Shown: piece by piece, positions 7,138 through 14,468 of the stretch
Layout: each line of letters begins with the position of its first letter
Numbering within the stretch: position 1 is the stretch's first letter
From: a virus
Virus record (IMG/VR): IMGVR_UViG_3300019458_000021
Location: 1 to 64,000 of that record
Direction: 5' to 3' (one strand)
Length of the DNA stretch: 64,000 nucleotides
The notes under the pieces: generated by a model
Told to the model about the DNA's origin: nothing
The model's input: only the letters and a program-made list of their open reading frames with translations
Database searches by the model: none
Program-made: the position numbers and the translations under genes

Positions 7138-7220
7138 TGGTTGCGGAGGTCAGGAGTCGAACCTGCTATCAGGTGGTTATGAGCCACCTATGGTCAATGA
7201 TATCCGTTCCACTTCTCCGC
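7138..7220 (-). tRNA. tRNA with CAT anticodon, enlarged D-loop
   Basis: GCGGAGA/CCTCCGC acceptor, GGTGG/CCACC with loop CTCATAA, T-arm with CAGG/CCTG, CCA one base further than usual. Elongator Met, or Ile2 if C34 is lysidinylated. Confidence 0.7.
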
Positions 7221-7226
7221 CATTGA

Positions 7227-8510
7227 TTACTTGTGAAATTGCTCTTCTTCTGTTGAACCTTTCAAAGCCGTTGTCGAAGATTTACCTGATTGAATTACTT
7301 GAGTAACTTCATCGAAGTAACTTGTACCAACTTCACGTTGGTGTTTCACCGCCGTAAATCCTTTCTCAGCTGCTGCAAACTCCTTCTGTTGAAGTTCAAC
7401 AAAAGCAGTCATGTGATTCCTTGCATATCCATACGCTAGTTCAAACATCGAATAGTTCAGCGAATGAAAGCCAGCAAGAGTGATAAACTGAAACTTGTAT
7501 CCCATTGCGCCAAGCTCTCGTTGGAACATCGCGATTGTAGCATCGTCGAGATTTTTCTTCCAGTTGAACGATGGTGAACAGTTGTACGCTAATATCTTAT
7601 CGGGATATTTGCTATGAATCGCTTCCGCAAATCGTTTTGCAAACGTCAAATCTGGTTTGCCTGTTTCACACCAGATCAAGTCTGCATACGGTGCATATGC
7701 AAGCCCACGCGAAATAGCCTGATCGAGACCGTTGCGAACACAAAAAAATCCCTCTGAAGTTCTCTCGCCAGTCAAGAACGGTTTATCGTTTTCATCAATG
7801 TCACTGGTCAGTAAGTTTGCTGCTTCGGCGTCCGTTCGTGCAAATAGCACTGTTGGCACACCCATAATGTCAGCTGCTAATCTCGCAGCGACTAATTTCT
7901 CTACTGCTTCTTTTGTCGAGACAAGAACTTTACCACCCATGTGGCCACATTTTTTCACTGATGCGAGCTGATCTTCAAAATGAACACCAGCCGCACCTGC
8001 TTTAATCATTGCTTTCATTAGCTCATGTGCATTTAGCACACCACCAAATCCTGCTTCTGCATCTGCAACAATTGGAGCAAAATAATCGACTATGCGACAT
8101 CGGGGATCACCGTTGCTTTCCATGTGTTGGATTTGGTCTGCTCGTTGCAACGCATTGTTGATCCGTGTAACAACGGTTGGAACACTTGTGGCAGCATACA
8201 ACGATTGATCCGGATACATACTCAAACTGTCATTCGCATCAGCCGCAACCTGCCAACCCGACAGGTAAATCGCAGGCACGCCTGCTTTAACTTGCTGAAC
8301 TGCTTGATTGCCTGTTAGTGCACCAAGAGCATTGACGAATGGCCGCGTATGGAGAAGGCTCCACAACTTGTTTGCGCCTTGTCGCGCAAGAGTATGTTCA
8401 ACTTGGATAGACCCACTTAAACGATTAACGTCTTCAGCAGTATATGGTCGCGTTATCCCTTTCCATCTTGCATCTGTTTCCCACTCACGGTGCAATCGGT
8501 TGTCCATCAT
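7227..8510 (-). CDS. aceA: Isocitrate lyase
   Basis: 427 residues, the full length of bacterial AceA (434 in E. coli). It splits isocitrate into glyoxylate and succinate, the first step of the glyoxylate shunt. The catalytic loop KKCGHMGGK (residues ~189-197), [43 protein letters not shown] and the C-terminal GSTEEEQF lid are all intact. ATG at 8510 or 8507 follows AATAGGGAAC. A sigma70-like promoter (TTAACA-N16-TATAAT) at 8538-8565 suggests expression by host polymerase. No malate synthase is in the window. Flanking tRNAs and GC content give no sign of a recent bacterial contig join. Confidence 0.95.
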   Translation of the reverse strand: MMDNRLHREWETDARWKGITRPYTAEDVNRLSGSIQVEHTLARQGANKLWSLLHTRPFVNALGALTGNQAVQQVKAGVPAIYLSGWQVAADANDSLSMYPDQSLYAATSVPTVVTRINNALQRADQIQHMESNGDPRCRIVDYFAPIVADAEAGFGGVLNAHELMKAMIKAGAAGVHFEDQLASVKKCGHMGGKVLVSTKEAVEKLVAARLAADIMGVPTVLFARTDAEAANLLTSDIDENDKPFLTGERTSEGFFCVRNGLDQAISRGLAYAPYADLIWCETGKPDLTFAKRFAEAIHSKYPDKILAYNCSPSFNWKKNLDDATIAMFQRELGAMGYKFQFITLAGFHSLNYSMFELAYGYARNHMTAFVELQQKEFAAAEKGFTAVKHQREVGTSYFDEVTQVIQSGKSSTTALKGSTEEEQFHK

Positions 8511-8537
8511 TGTTCCCTATTGTGAAATGCAGGAGAC

Positions 8538-8565
8538 ATTATACACTGAAACTAGTCAATGTTAA
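8538..8565 (-). promoter_or_regulatory. sigma70-like promoter for isocitrate lyase
   Basis: TTAACA, 16 bp, TATAAT on the minus strand, 28 bp before the start codon. A second TTGACT lies inside the spacer. Confidence 0.55.
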
Positions 8566-8573
8566 CACAAACT

Positions 8574-8647
8574 TGGAGCAGCTAGTGAGATTCGAACTCA
8601 CGCCCTAACGCTGGCAACGTCAGATACTACCGTTATACTATAGCTGC
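8574..8647 (-). tRNA. tRNA-Gly(GCC)
   Basis: GCAGCTA/TAGCTGC acceptor, TGACG/CGTTA stem with loop TTGCCAG, GTGAG-TTCGAAT-CTCAC, T73, CCA. Confidence 0.9.
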
Positions 8648-8652
8648 AATTG

Positions 8653-8804
8653 GATAATTCCTGCATGCACTTTTCGATGACAATTGCTGCACAAGCACAC
8701 GCATTTTTCAACTCTGTTTGATAAATGCCCAGTTGCTTGTTTAGGAAGCGAAACTCGGACGTGGGTTTATTGTCGAGGCAGTTCGAACATTGTTTCATGT
8801 TCAT
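8653..8804 (-). pseudogene. Frameshifted HNH endonuclease remnant
   Basis: From ATG at 8804 the frame reads MNMKQCSNCLDNKPTSEFRF, the first zinc pair of a small HNH protein. After about residue 33 the homologous sequence moves to another frame and reads CSNCHRKVHAG, the second pair and terminal His. One indel therefore separates the two halves. Confidence 0.6.
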
Positions 8805-8837
8805 ATTTATGTTTCGAAAAACAACCTATTTTCGAAT

Positions 8838-8912
8838 TGGCGCCCTGTATCCGAATCGGACGGCTCTTCAACGTTCGAAGCGTTGCGTGCATTCCATTAC
8901 ACCTTACAGGGC
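8838..8912 (-). tRNA. tRNA-Arg(TCG)
   Basis: GCCCTGT/ACAGGGC acceptor, CAACG/CGTTG with loop CTTCGAA, G73, CCA. The T-loop is TCCGATT, lacking the usual TTC. Confidence 0.8.
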
Positions 8913-8959
8913 AGTGTACTATCTTTATATCTTCGTTCCACCTTAGGGAACTACCTTTG

Positions 8960-9043
8960 TGGGCAAGGTGGGACTCGAACCCACACGATCACAGATCACA
9001 AGATTCTGAATCTTGCACGGCTACCAAATTACGTCACAAGCCC
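8960..9043 (-). tRNA. tRNA-Leu(CAG)
   Basis: Class II. CAAGA/TCTTG with loop TTCAGAA, variable arm, T-arm GTGGG-TTCGAGT-CCCAC. The acceptor has two T-T mismatches and CCA is not encoded. Confidence 0.8.
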
Positions 9044-9062
9044 GTTTCGTTTCTTTATGAGC

Positions 9063-9088
9063 GTGTATACCGATTCCACCACAAGGCC
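9063..9088 (-). pseudogene. tRNA-Leu 5'-half relic
   Basis: GGCCTTGTGGTGGAATCGGT continues as a Leu-type D-arm, but no anticodon or T-arm follows. Confidence 0.5.
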
Positions 9089-9092
9089 AAAG

Positions 9093-9407
9093 TTAGTTAA
9101 TGCTGAGTAGTTGTTTTAGTCGATTTTCGTTAAACCCGTACACAATAGTGTTTCCAACAACAATCAGTGGAACACCATGCCCACCCAGTCGTTTGAATCT
9201 AGCTGCTGCATCGAAATCTTTTTCGATATCGTAGTCAAAGTAAACTATGTTATTTCGTCCGAAGAACACTCGCGCTTGACGGCAATACGGACACCGCGAT
9301 GTACCATACATCGTCACAGTTGGTTGACTGGATCCAATGCTAGGTACAATCAACGCCAACAATAATCCAAGAACGTCTCTTCGTTTCATACAGTCTCCTC
9401 GTTTCAT
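9093..9407 (-). CDS. Exported glutaredoxin-like protein
   Basis: 104 residues (98 from the second start). N-terminal MKRRDVLGLLLALIVPSIGSS is a signal or anchor sequence, followed by a thioredoxin fold: VTMYGTSRCPYCRQAR with active-site CPYC, GVPLIVVG with the cis-Pro, and a C-terminal helix. It is probably a periplasmic dithiol oxidoreductase. An 18-bp tandem duplication repeats the SD and start (AGGAGACTGTATGAAACG twice), giving two in-frame starts at 9407 and 9389. Confidence 0.82.
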   Translation of the reverse strand: MKRGDCMKRRDVLGLLLALIVPSIGSSQPTVTMYGTSRCPYCRQARVFFGRNNIVYFDYDIEKDFDAAARFKRLGGHGVPLIVVGNTIVYGFNENRLKQLLSIN

Positions 9408-9416
9408 ACAGTCTCC

Positions 9417-9508
9417 TGGCGGAAGACCGAGCACTCGAAGCCCAAACCGCTCTCACGGTTCAATCTGATTTCGAATCAGCTCTGGCGCGCCTGTCCAGTT
9501 GATCTTCC
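9417..9508 (-). tRNA. tRNA-Ser(CGA)
   Basis: Class II. GGAAGAT/GTCTTCC, GCTGA/TCAGA around loop TTCGAAA, variable arm AACCGTGAGAGCGGTT, T-arm GGGC-TTCGAGT-GCTC, G73, CCA. Confidence 0.88.
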
Positions 9509-9531
9509 CAGTGTATCTTTGCGTGACCAAT

Positions 9532-10080
9532 TTAGTCCCACAATGCTCGTAAGTATTTACCAAACAATTTCATTCCGTTGTCGATGCGTTGTTCTCGTTG
9601 TTCTCGTTTGTACTCATCTCGCTCATTGTACTCATCTCGCTCATTGCTAGGATGGATTTGTTCAAAAGCCCAAATCATCTCACTAAGAATGTAATCCCAT
9701 CGTTGGTGAAACAATTCGTCCGTGTCCCATGCATGTTCCACAGGAGGAGCCGCAGTCGACCGAAGATGTTCTGGTACATCCGCGTCATCCGTGAATGGTG
9801 ATCCATGTTTCACTTCTTGAAGCTTCTTCAACATTGGAAGAACAATATACGCCAATGTTGAATCCATTGACCACACGTCGTAGTTGTCAATGCGAACTTT
9901 GATGGTTCGTTTCTTTTTGCTCTCCAACCAGTCACACAAAGAACGGACCCAAGTGTTAGTGTTAGCCAACCAGTCACCAAGTTGATGACAACGATCTTCT
10001 GAAACGCCAACGTGTTGCAACAGATGTGCGAGCTGGTAAGGACCAACCCAACTACGATATTTCCCGATGTACACTTTCAC
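9532..10080 (-). CDS. Conserved T4-like phage protein
   Basis: 182 residues from a GTG at 10080, chosen because ATAGGAGAAATAGAC precedes it; an upstream frame runs through tRNA-Leu. Recognisable conserved blocks are VYIGKYRSWVGPYQ, VRIDNYDVWSMDSTLAYIVL and RWDYILSEMIWAFE, a pattern common in T4-like and other large phages with no known activity. Near the C-terminus a short duplication yields NERDEYNERDEY. Confidence 0.85.
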   Translation of the reverse strand: MKVYIGKYRSWVGPYQLAHLLQHVGVSEDRCHQLGDWLANTNTWVRSLCDWLESKKKRTIKVRIDNYDVWSMDSTLAYIVLPMLKKLQEVKHGSPFTDDADVPEHLRSTAAPPVEHAWDTDELFHQRWDYILSEMIWAFEQIHPSNERDEYNERDEYKREQREQRIDNGMKLFGKYLRALWD

Positions 10081-10098
10081 GTCTATTTCTCCTATGTT

Positions 10099-10184
10099 TG
10101 GTGGTCTCGGAGAGACTCGAACTCTCACACCTATCGGCACCACCCCCTCAAGATGGCGTGTCTACCAAATTTCACCACGAGACC
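10099..10184 (-). tRNA. tRNA-Leu(GAG)
   Basis: Class II. GGTCTCG/CGAGACC, CCATC/GGTGG with loop TTGAGGG, variable arm, GAGAG-TTCGAGT-CTCTC, A73, CCA. Confidence 0.9.
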
Positions 10185-10268
10185 ATTCAATTCATTCCGA
10201 TCGTTCATGAACAACATACGCAATGCCCGACTCGACATATCCAGCCGGTTCATTTGTGTAATGTTAAA

Positions 10269-10400
10269 TCATGTATTAACAATGTACTTGTAATCCATCT
10301 CGCTTTGAAGCATTCTTTCGTACAAAACGAGGCCCACCCCGTTCCGGCCGGTGTGAATCTCCAGGAAAGAGATTCGAGTACTGGCTCTATCTTCGAACAT
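10269..10400 (-). CDS. Possible 43-residue protein
   Basis: ATG at 10400 overlaps the end of the gene at 10387-10653 by 14 bases. The translation (ISFLEIHTGRNGVGLVLYER...) has a natural composition, but the SD is weak. Translational coupling would be needed. Confidence 0.4.
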   Translation of the reverse strand: MFEDRASTRISFLEIHTGRNGVGLVLYERMLQSEMDYKYIVNT

Positions 10401-10653
10401 TTGTCTCGGTGTCCAGCCAACCAACTGCCGTGGGCCCTACTTTCACGTATTGGGGTACTAAGTGTTGTTTCAGGTCTTCGTACAGGGTGAAAGCTCCCGC
10501 TGATGAAGTGTACAGCTTCTCCCAACCGTCTTCTCCGTAGACCCAAAGGTCGGCCCCACCGTAATAGCTCGTGATGAGCGCGGGCATCCCTTTGTAGGTC
10601 CCACACCAACCAGTGGTGCCGAACATCTTCACTTCTTTAGCCTCTGCCAGCAT
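10387..10653 (-). CDS. Small hypothetical protein
   Basis: 88 residues from ATG at 10653; an alternative ATG at 10629 gives MFGTTGWCGTYKG and follows GTGAAG. Rich in Gly, Trp and Tyr with an SH3-like beta pattern (GMPALITSYYGGADLWVYGE). Family not recognised. Confidence 0.6.
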   Translation of the reverse strand: MLAEAKEVKMFGTTGWCGTYKGMPALITSYYGGADLWVYGEDGWEKLYTSSAGAFTLYEDLKQHLVPQYVKVGPTAVGWLDTETNVRR

Positions 10654-10735
10654 CTTTAACCCGATGTTCTGCTTCGCCTAGTTTAGTTTTCATGAACTAT
10701 TTAGTAGTCTGAAAACTATGAACACCATTCGATAC

Positions 10736-10810
10736 TGGTGCCGGCTGTTGGTATCGAGCCAACCCCTCCACGTCTTCAGCGTGGCGCTAATCCATCTCAG
10801 CTAAACCGGC
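10736..10810 (-). tRNA. tRNA-Phe(GAA)
   Basis: GCCGGTT/AGCCGGC, CCACG/CGTGG with loop CTGAAGA, T-arm GTTGG/CCAAC with loop CTCGATA, A73, CCA. Confidence 0.9.
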
Positions 10811-10941
10811 TTTAATCAACGCTAATAGTTCCTTAGAACTTACCACAACCATTTTCCACTCACTCTTCAGCTATTCTCTTCTTGGGAATGTCATAATGAG
10901 CGAATCGACTTCTGTGAAACCAACAACGTTTAATGCCAAGA

Positions 10942-11112
10942 TTAGTCTGCTTGTTCACACTTCAATGTTGCGTTAGGATCATCTTCAAGAAGATCCTTAT
11001 GCTGCGCAATCGCAAGTGTGCATTCCTGTTGCGTTTCAAAGCGTAGTTGTGACGGTATTTCAATCGGACCACTGCATCCGTGAAACGTCATAATAACGAT
11101 TATCCAATACAT
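10942..11112 (-). CDS. 56-residue hypothetical protein
   Basis: ATG at 11112 follows CAGGAGGAATACA, one of the best ribosome-binding sites here, with an AATAAATA box about 25 bp further up. MYWIIVIMTFHGCSG gives a short hydrophobic start with a Cys that could be a lipobox-like site. The remainder is a soluble helix. Similar architecture to 4243-4557. Confidence 0.7.
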   Translation of the reverse strand: MYWIIVIMTFHGCSGPIEIPSQLRFETQQECTLAIAQHKDLLEDDPNATLKCEQAD

Positions 11113-11146
11113 TGTATTCCTCCTGTTGGATAACCCTATTTATTTC

Positions 11147-11617
11147 TCATCTCAGTACCATCAATACATAATCATAAGGATTGTGTCCTTGATAATCAAG
11201 TGCCTTGTGATGGTAGTCTAAAACGTCGAGCATTTCGGGTGTTATTTCATCAAGCGGAATTTCCTGAAAACCAACACTTCGATAGATCGATTCATGACCG
11301 GGCCGAGCATTAACATATACAGGCCGTTCCTTGTAACCATCAAACACGTGGTCCATTAACGTTTTTATATATCCTTGACCTTGATATCGAGGCCACGTAC
11401 GAACGTTGTCCATAAACACATATCCTCTTCCTCGCCCACGAAGTTTGAACAAACTTATTCGCGACACAATTGAATTGCCGTTGTACAAGTAGTATGTGTC
11501 CTGATCTTTCGTGATGCGAAACGAACCAGGCAACTTACGAAGCACTTGTTTGCCAGGCCGATTGCTGTGAAACATTCGGGCTGTGCCAGGCGTCCATGAG
11601 ATTTCGTTGAGTTTCAT
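11147..11617 (-). CDS. GNAT-type N-acetyltransferase
   Basis: 156 residues from ATG at 11617; the longer frame runs backward through a pseudo-tRNA. Beta strands lead to GRGYVFMDNVRTWPRYQGQG, where the Q-x-x-G-x-G segment is the acetyl-CoA pyrophosphate loop (motif A), then helix YIKTLMDHVF. VYVNARPGHESIYRSVGF is motif B. The substrate is unknown; phage GNATs modify host proteins or small molecules. Confidence 0.72.
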   Translation of the reverse strand: MKLNEISWTPGTARMFHSNRPGKQVLRKLPGSFRITKDQDTYYLYNGNSIVSRISLFKLRGRGRGYVFMDNVRTWPRYQGQGYIKTLMDHVFDGYKERPVYVNARPGHESIYRSVGFQEIPLDEITPEMLDVLDYHHKALDYQGHNPYDYVLMVLR

Positions 11618-11641
11618 AGTTAAGTATTTACGTGGTTTGTG

Positions 11642-11703
11642 TGTACAGGGGTGGAATTGAACCACCGACACGCACGCTGCTCTACCAACTGAGCTACCTG
11701 TAC
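11642..11703 (-). pseudogene. tRNA lacking its anticodon arm
   Basis: Acceptor GTACAGG/CCTGTAC, D-arm AGCTCAGTTGGTAGAGC and T-arm GGTGG-TTCAATT-CCACC are intact. Only 12 bases (AGCGTGCGTGTC) replace the anticodon arm and variable loop. Confidence 0.7.
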
Positions 11704-11727
11704 AAAGAGCTTGAGTTATTGTGTACA

Positions 11728-11812
11728 CGGAAGACGCTGGATTTGAACCAGCTATGTCTGATTTGTAGTCAGATTTTCAACCAATGAAGTAACCGTTGTA
11801 CTACGCAACAAG
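11728..11812 (-). tRNA. tRNA-like, anticodon position ACA
   Basis: TCTGA/TCAGA closes a 7-base loop CTACAAA (ACA at 34-36), followed by T-arm GCTGG-TTCAAAT-CCAGC and GTCTTCC. The 5' part is replaced by the recurrent GTTGCGTAGTA element with no matching acceptor strand. A degenerate or hybrid gene. Confidence 0.35.
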
Positions 11813-11818
11813 CTTCAG

Positions 11819-11907
11819 CGGAAGGTAGAGGTGTCGATCCCCCAGCAGTTCTTCACCGCTGTTCACTTGTTTTCAAGGCAAGCCTGTTCGCCGGAACAAT
11901 ACCTTCC
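11819..11907 (-). tRNA. tRNA-Ser(TGA)
   Basis: Class II. GGAAGGT/ACCTTCC, CTTG/CAAG with loop CTTGAAA, long variable arm. The T-loop reads ATCGACA, so it may be weakened. CCA not encoded. Confidence 0.72.
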
Positions 11908-11980
11908 GTGGCGTTCCCAACCGGATTCGAATCCGGTGTTTCAACCTTCCGTAATGGCGAGCTATTTCACCAAAACAGCT
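11908..11980 (-). tRNA. Degenerate tRNA-like with intact T-arm and CCA
   Basis: ACCGG/CCGGT T-stem around ATTCGAAT (8 bases), TGGGAAC-G-CCA at the 3' end and a D-like GGTGAAATAGCTCGCC. No orthodox anticodon arm can be drawn. Confidence 0.35.
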
Positions 11981-11981
11981 G

Positions 11982-12053
11982 TGAACGGTACGGGAATCGA
12001 ACCCGTCTCTTCGGCTTGAAGGGCCGAGGATCTCTCCAGAAATCCAACCGTTC
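11982..12053 (-). tRNA. tRNA-Glu(TTC)
   Basis: GAACGGT/ACCGTTC, TCGGC/GCCGA with loop CCTTCAA (C at position 33), T-arm ACGGG-TTCGATT-CCCGT, A73. Its 5' end overlaps the stop codon of the HNH gene by 2 bases. Confidence 0.82.
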
Positions 12054-12639
12054 AATGTTTTTTGCTGTTTCGTCCAGCATATGTTGCTGTCTGTGAATGA
12101 CAGTTTGGACAAAGAAATTCCAAATTTTGCAGACGATTGTCATTATTCACACCATTTTTGTGTTCAAGCTGCAAAGTTAACGTTTCTCCCTGCCATATAC
12201 CACCATTTTCGCACTTTGCACACTTATAATCAAGTCTACATTCTTCAACGAGACGCTTTTTCAGATCTTTTCGATCATACGTTGAGTTTTTGGTAAGAAT
12301 ATCCTTCAACGCTATTTTTCGCAAGCGTTTGCTCAATCGTTTCCTTTCATAACCAGCACTGTACGGATCAAAATGATCAGTCGAAATGTTATGTTTAAAT
12401 AATCGTGCTTGAAGAATTTTGTATGATGCTCCTGAAACGCTCATACCCATTCGCCGAACAACTTCTGCGCGCGACTTTGATCGTTGAACAGCTTGTTTCA
12501 ACAACTCGGTGTTATCAAACACGCTTGTCTGTTGTCGCTTATGTGGTGCAAAGTGTTCGGTTGAAATTTTGTGTTGTTTGATTGCAGTTAACAATCTTTC
12601 CCGCGTCATTCCACCATTTTTATAGCCAAGATTTGCCAA
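12052..12639 (-). CDS. HNH endonuclease with tandem DNA-binding repeats
   Basis: 195 residues from a TTG at 12639. The frame is open 18 codons further upstream, and that segment completes the first of two ~45-residue helix-turn-helix-like repeats (LLTAIKQHKISTEHFAP and ILQARLFKHNISTDHFDP). The start is therefore uncertain, or the gene has lost its first codons. C-terminal CAKC, LQLEHKNGVNNDNRLQNL and CPNCHSQT form a complete zinc-linked HNH site. A late-type box lies at 12723. Probably mobile. Confidence 0.82.
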   Translation of the reverse strand: MANLGYKNGGMTRERLLTAIKQHKISTEHFAPHKRQQTSVFDNTELLKQAVQRSKSRAEVVRRMGMSVSGASYKILQARLFKHNISTDHFDPYSAGYERKRLSKRLRKIALKDILTKNSTYDRKDLKKRLVEECRLDYKCAKCENGGIWQGETLTLQLEHKNGVNNDNRLQNLEFLCPNCHSQTATYAGRNSKKH

Positions 12640-12722
12640 CGCCTGTTTTAGATTTGTTGCTGTAGATATCGCTCGTTCTAATATTTCTTTCAGGAGGACT
12701 TATATGGATTGGGACAATATAG

Positions 12723-12730
12723 TATTTATA
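12723..12730 (-). promoter_or_regulatory. Late-promoter-like box TATAAATA
   Basis: Minus-strand TATAAATA about 85 bp before the HNH gene at 12639. Confidence 0.55.
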
Positions 12731-12771
12731 GGACACCATCAGGGGCATACCAATAGACGAACACTACATAA

Positions 12772-12846
12772 TGGTCTCCGTACAAGAACTTGAATCTTGT
12801 CCACAACGCCCCAAACGTTGTACGCTAACCCTCACGCTCTACGGAG
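12772..12846 (-). tRNA. tRNA-Pro(TGG), copy 1
   Basis: CTCCGTA/TACGGAG, D-stem GCGT/GCGT, CAACG/CGTTG with loop TTTGGGG, A73, CCA. Closest relative of the D-loop-deleted Pro(CGG) at 6709. Confidence 0.88.
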
Positions 12847-12974
12847 AAATTTGTAGCACGACAAAACCACCTCTGTGTGCGTGGCTGTGGGACGCTACTT
12901 TGTCTTATAAACGCTTGGCGGATGACTGTTAGGAACATCAATCGAGATTAAACGTGCAGAGAACATGCGGTTTC

Positions 12975-13052
12975 CCGCTCGGGTTATGAGCCCGCTTGGC
13001 CCCACGGCCGATTCGCCACAAAAAACACCTCGATGCTCTTTGTGGCGAATTT
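12975..13052 (-). tRNA. Possible permuted tRNA (CAT)
   Basis: Along the minus strand a T-arm (TTTAG-TTCGACT-CTAAA) and acceptor 3' strand ATTCGCC-ACA (13044-13050) come first. A 23-base spacer follows, then acceptor 5' strand GGCGAAT (13011-13017), a GGCC/GGCC D-arm and stem GCGGG/CCCGA with loop CTCATAA. The two acceptor strands are perfectly complementary, so the halves may belong together in permuted order, broken in the variable loop. Two unrelated relics are the alternative. Confidence 0.4.
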
Positions 13053-13095
13053 TAGAGTCGAACTAAATGAAGTAACTCTACTACTGCGCAACGAT

Positions 13096-13172
13096 TGGTC
13101 TTGGTGACAGGAGTCGAACCTGCGTGGTCTCCGCCCCAAACGGAGTGACTAACCAGACTAGCCTACACCAAG
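13096..13172 (-). tRNA. tRNA-Pro(TGG), copy 2
   Basis: CTTGGTG/CACCAAG, CTCCG/CGGAG with loop TTTGGGG, T-arm CAGG-TTCGACT-CCTG, A73, CCA. Overlaps the 3' end of the epimerase gene. Confidence 0.9.
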
Positions 13173-13928
13173 AATGTCTTTTGCATAGCCTACACGACGC
13201 AATTGCGTGAGGTCAGCTTGTGTATATGTTTGGTATTTTCCTTTGATGTGTTCTGGCATCGGAAAATACTCAATTGCATTGCTCGAATCTTGCGTGATGA
13301 TTCGCGCTAATTCGTTAAATGATATTGCCACACCTGTTCCAACATCGTAGATTCCGCCAATAGGATTGGCGAGAAAGGACATGATAACATTCACGACATC
13401 TTCGACATGAATGAAATCTCGTTGTTGTTCACCGCTCTCAAACAGTCTGACTTTACCAGTTGTTTTGTATTGCTCACACAGTTGATGTATCATCGACGCC
13501 ATACGTCCTTTGCAATGCTCACCAGGACCGTACACGTTGAAATATCGTAGTCCAACGACGTGTGGCAGTTTAGTCGCTCGAACAAGGTCGTCGAACATCA
13601 GCTTTGACCATCCGTAAAGATTCAACGGATGTTCCTGTCCTGGTGTGTTACCGTACACAGCGGCCGACGATGCATAGATCAAAGGAATGTTCTGACAGTA
13701 CTCTAACACACGCTTAGAGTAGTCATAGTTTAACTCCATCATGCGCGATACGTCTGTTTCGGTTGTGTCTGCACACGCGCCTTGATGAATGACAGCCTCA
13801 ACATCAGTAAGTTCAAACAACGTGTTTCGGTTGTCGATATCGATCGATACTACTTGACGTCCTCGCGTCTGCAGTGTTTTTACAACATGACTTCCAATAA
13901 AACCATGAGCACCTGTCACAACAATCAT
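13158..13928 (-). CDS. hldD: ADP-heptose epimerase-like protein, C-terminally shortened
   Basis: 256 residues from ATG at 13928 (MIVVTGAHGFIGSHV), a Rossmann NAD(P)-binding extended SDR. HQGACADTTETD, YASSAAVYG, YGWSK (catalytic Tyr-x3-Lys), RYFNVYGPGEHCKGRMAS and KGKYQTYTQADLTQLR match HldD/RfaD, which inverts C6'' of ADP-D-glycero-manno-heptose for LPS core. The last ~50 residues of the family are absent: the frame stops inside the adjoining tRNA-Pro. Activity after truncation is uncertain. It may alter the host LPS inner core. Confidence 0.8.
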   Translation of the reverse strand: MIVVTGAHGFIGSHVVKTLQTRGRQVVSIDIDNRNTLFELTDVEAVIHQGACADTTETDVSRMMELNYDYSKRVLEYCQNIPLIYASSAAVYGNTPGQEHPLNLYGWSKLMFDDLVRATKLPHVVGLRYFNVYGPGEHCKGRMASMIHQLCEQYKTTGKVRLFESGEQQRDFIHVEDVVNVIMSFLANPIGGIYDVGTGVAISFNELARIITQDSSNAIEYFPMPEHIKGKYQTYTQADLTQLRRVGYAKDILGVG

Positions 13929-13936
13929 TTCCATCT

Positions 13937-13962
13937 CTTATAAGTGATACATTACTTATAAG
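13937..13962. repeat. Inverted repeat upstream of the epimerase gene
   Basis: CTTATAAGT at 13937 and ACTTATAAG at 13954 are perfect 9-bp arms with an 8-base loop, immediately before the start codon. It could be an operator or an mRNA hairpin. Confidence 0.6.
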
Positions 13963-13973
13963 ATGAAACAGGG

Positions 13974-14091
13974 TGCGGATGAACAGGATTTGAACCTGCA
14001 TAAGATATACAGACACCTTTCTTTCGGAACTCTTGTCGAAGGGCCTCTCGAGCGGTTATCCCTCAACTCACCGACTTAGTCGCATATCCAC
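13974..14091 (-). tRNA. Long tRNA-like sequence, identity unclear
   Basis: T-arm GCAGG-TTCAAAT-CCTGT and acceptor GTGGATA/CATCCGC (6 of 7 pairs) enclose 118 bases. No conventional anticodon arm can be drawn; it could contain an insertion or be fused remnants. Confidence 0.3.
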
Positions 14092-14142
14092 CTCTCTCCC
14101 GCTAGTGGGAAGCCGTCTTCATTTGCGCCACATCCGATAATA

Positions 14143-14219
14143 TGGTCAGGGTGAGAAGACTCGAACTTCCAACCTCCTGTCTCCAAAACAGGCCGTCTAC
14201 CAATTGACATTACACCCTG
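14143..14219 (-). tRNA. tRNA-Pro(TGG), copy 3
   Basis: CAGGGTG/CACCCTG, CCTGT/ACAGG with loop TTTGGAG, T-loop TTCGAGT, A73, CCA. Confidence 0.9.
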
Positions 14220-14226
14220 ATATTAG

Positions 14227-14291
14227 CGGCGAAGGAGGGATTCCAACCCCCGTTAGCCCCGCGGGGCTGTTCTCCATTAAACTACCTCGCC
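14227..14291 (-). tRNA. Degenerate tRNA-like with palindromic anticodon arm
   Basis: GGCGAGG/CTTCGCC acceptor and D-arm are good. The anticodon arm is the perfect palindrome AGCCCCG|CGGGGCT, so no 7-base loop forms. T-loop TTGGAAT lacks TTC. Probably non-functional. Confidence 0.35.
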
Positions 14292-14381
14292 AATCAAGCT
14301 GAGTTAAGATCGCAGACAGCAACAAAGTTCCACCAGGATTCTAGGGCGAAAGTGAAGTAACTGTCTTACTGCGCAACAACT

Positions 14382-14468
14382 TGGTGCCCTTGACAGGAGT
14401 CGAACCTGCACCCACTTATGTGGCCGATGCTCTCAACGTCGTGCGTTTACCAATTACACCACAAGGGC
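14382..14468 (-). tRNA. tRNA-Leu(GAG), copy 2
   Basis: Class II. GCCCTTG/CAAGGGC, CGACG/CATCG (one mismatch) with loop TTGAGAG, variable arm GCCAC-ATAA-GTGGG, A73, CCA. Confidence 0.82.

Noticed and set aside
12706-12795. Plus-strand 29-codon ORF with a strong AGGAGG
   Set aside because: It runs into tRNA-Pro and has no homology I recognise; probably chance or a remnant start.
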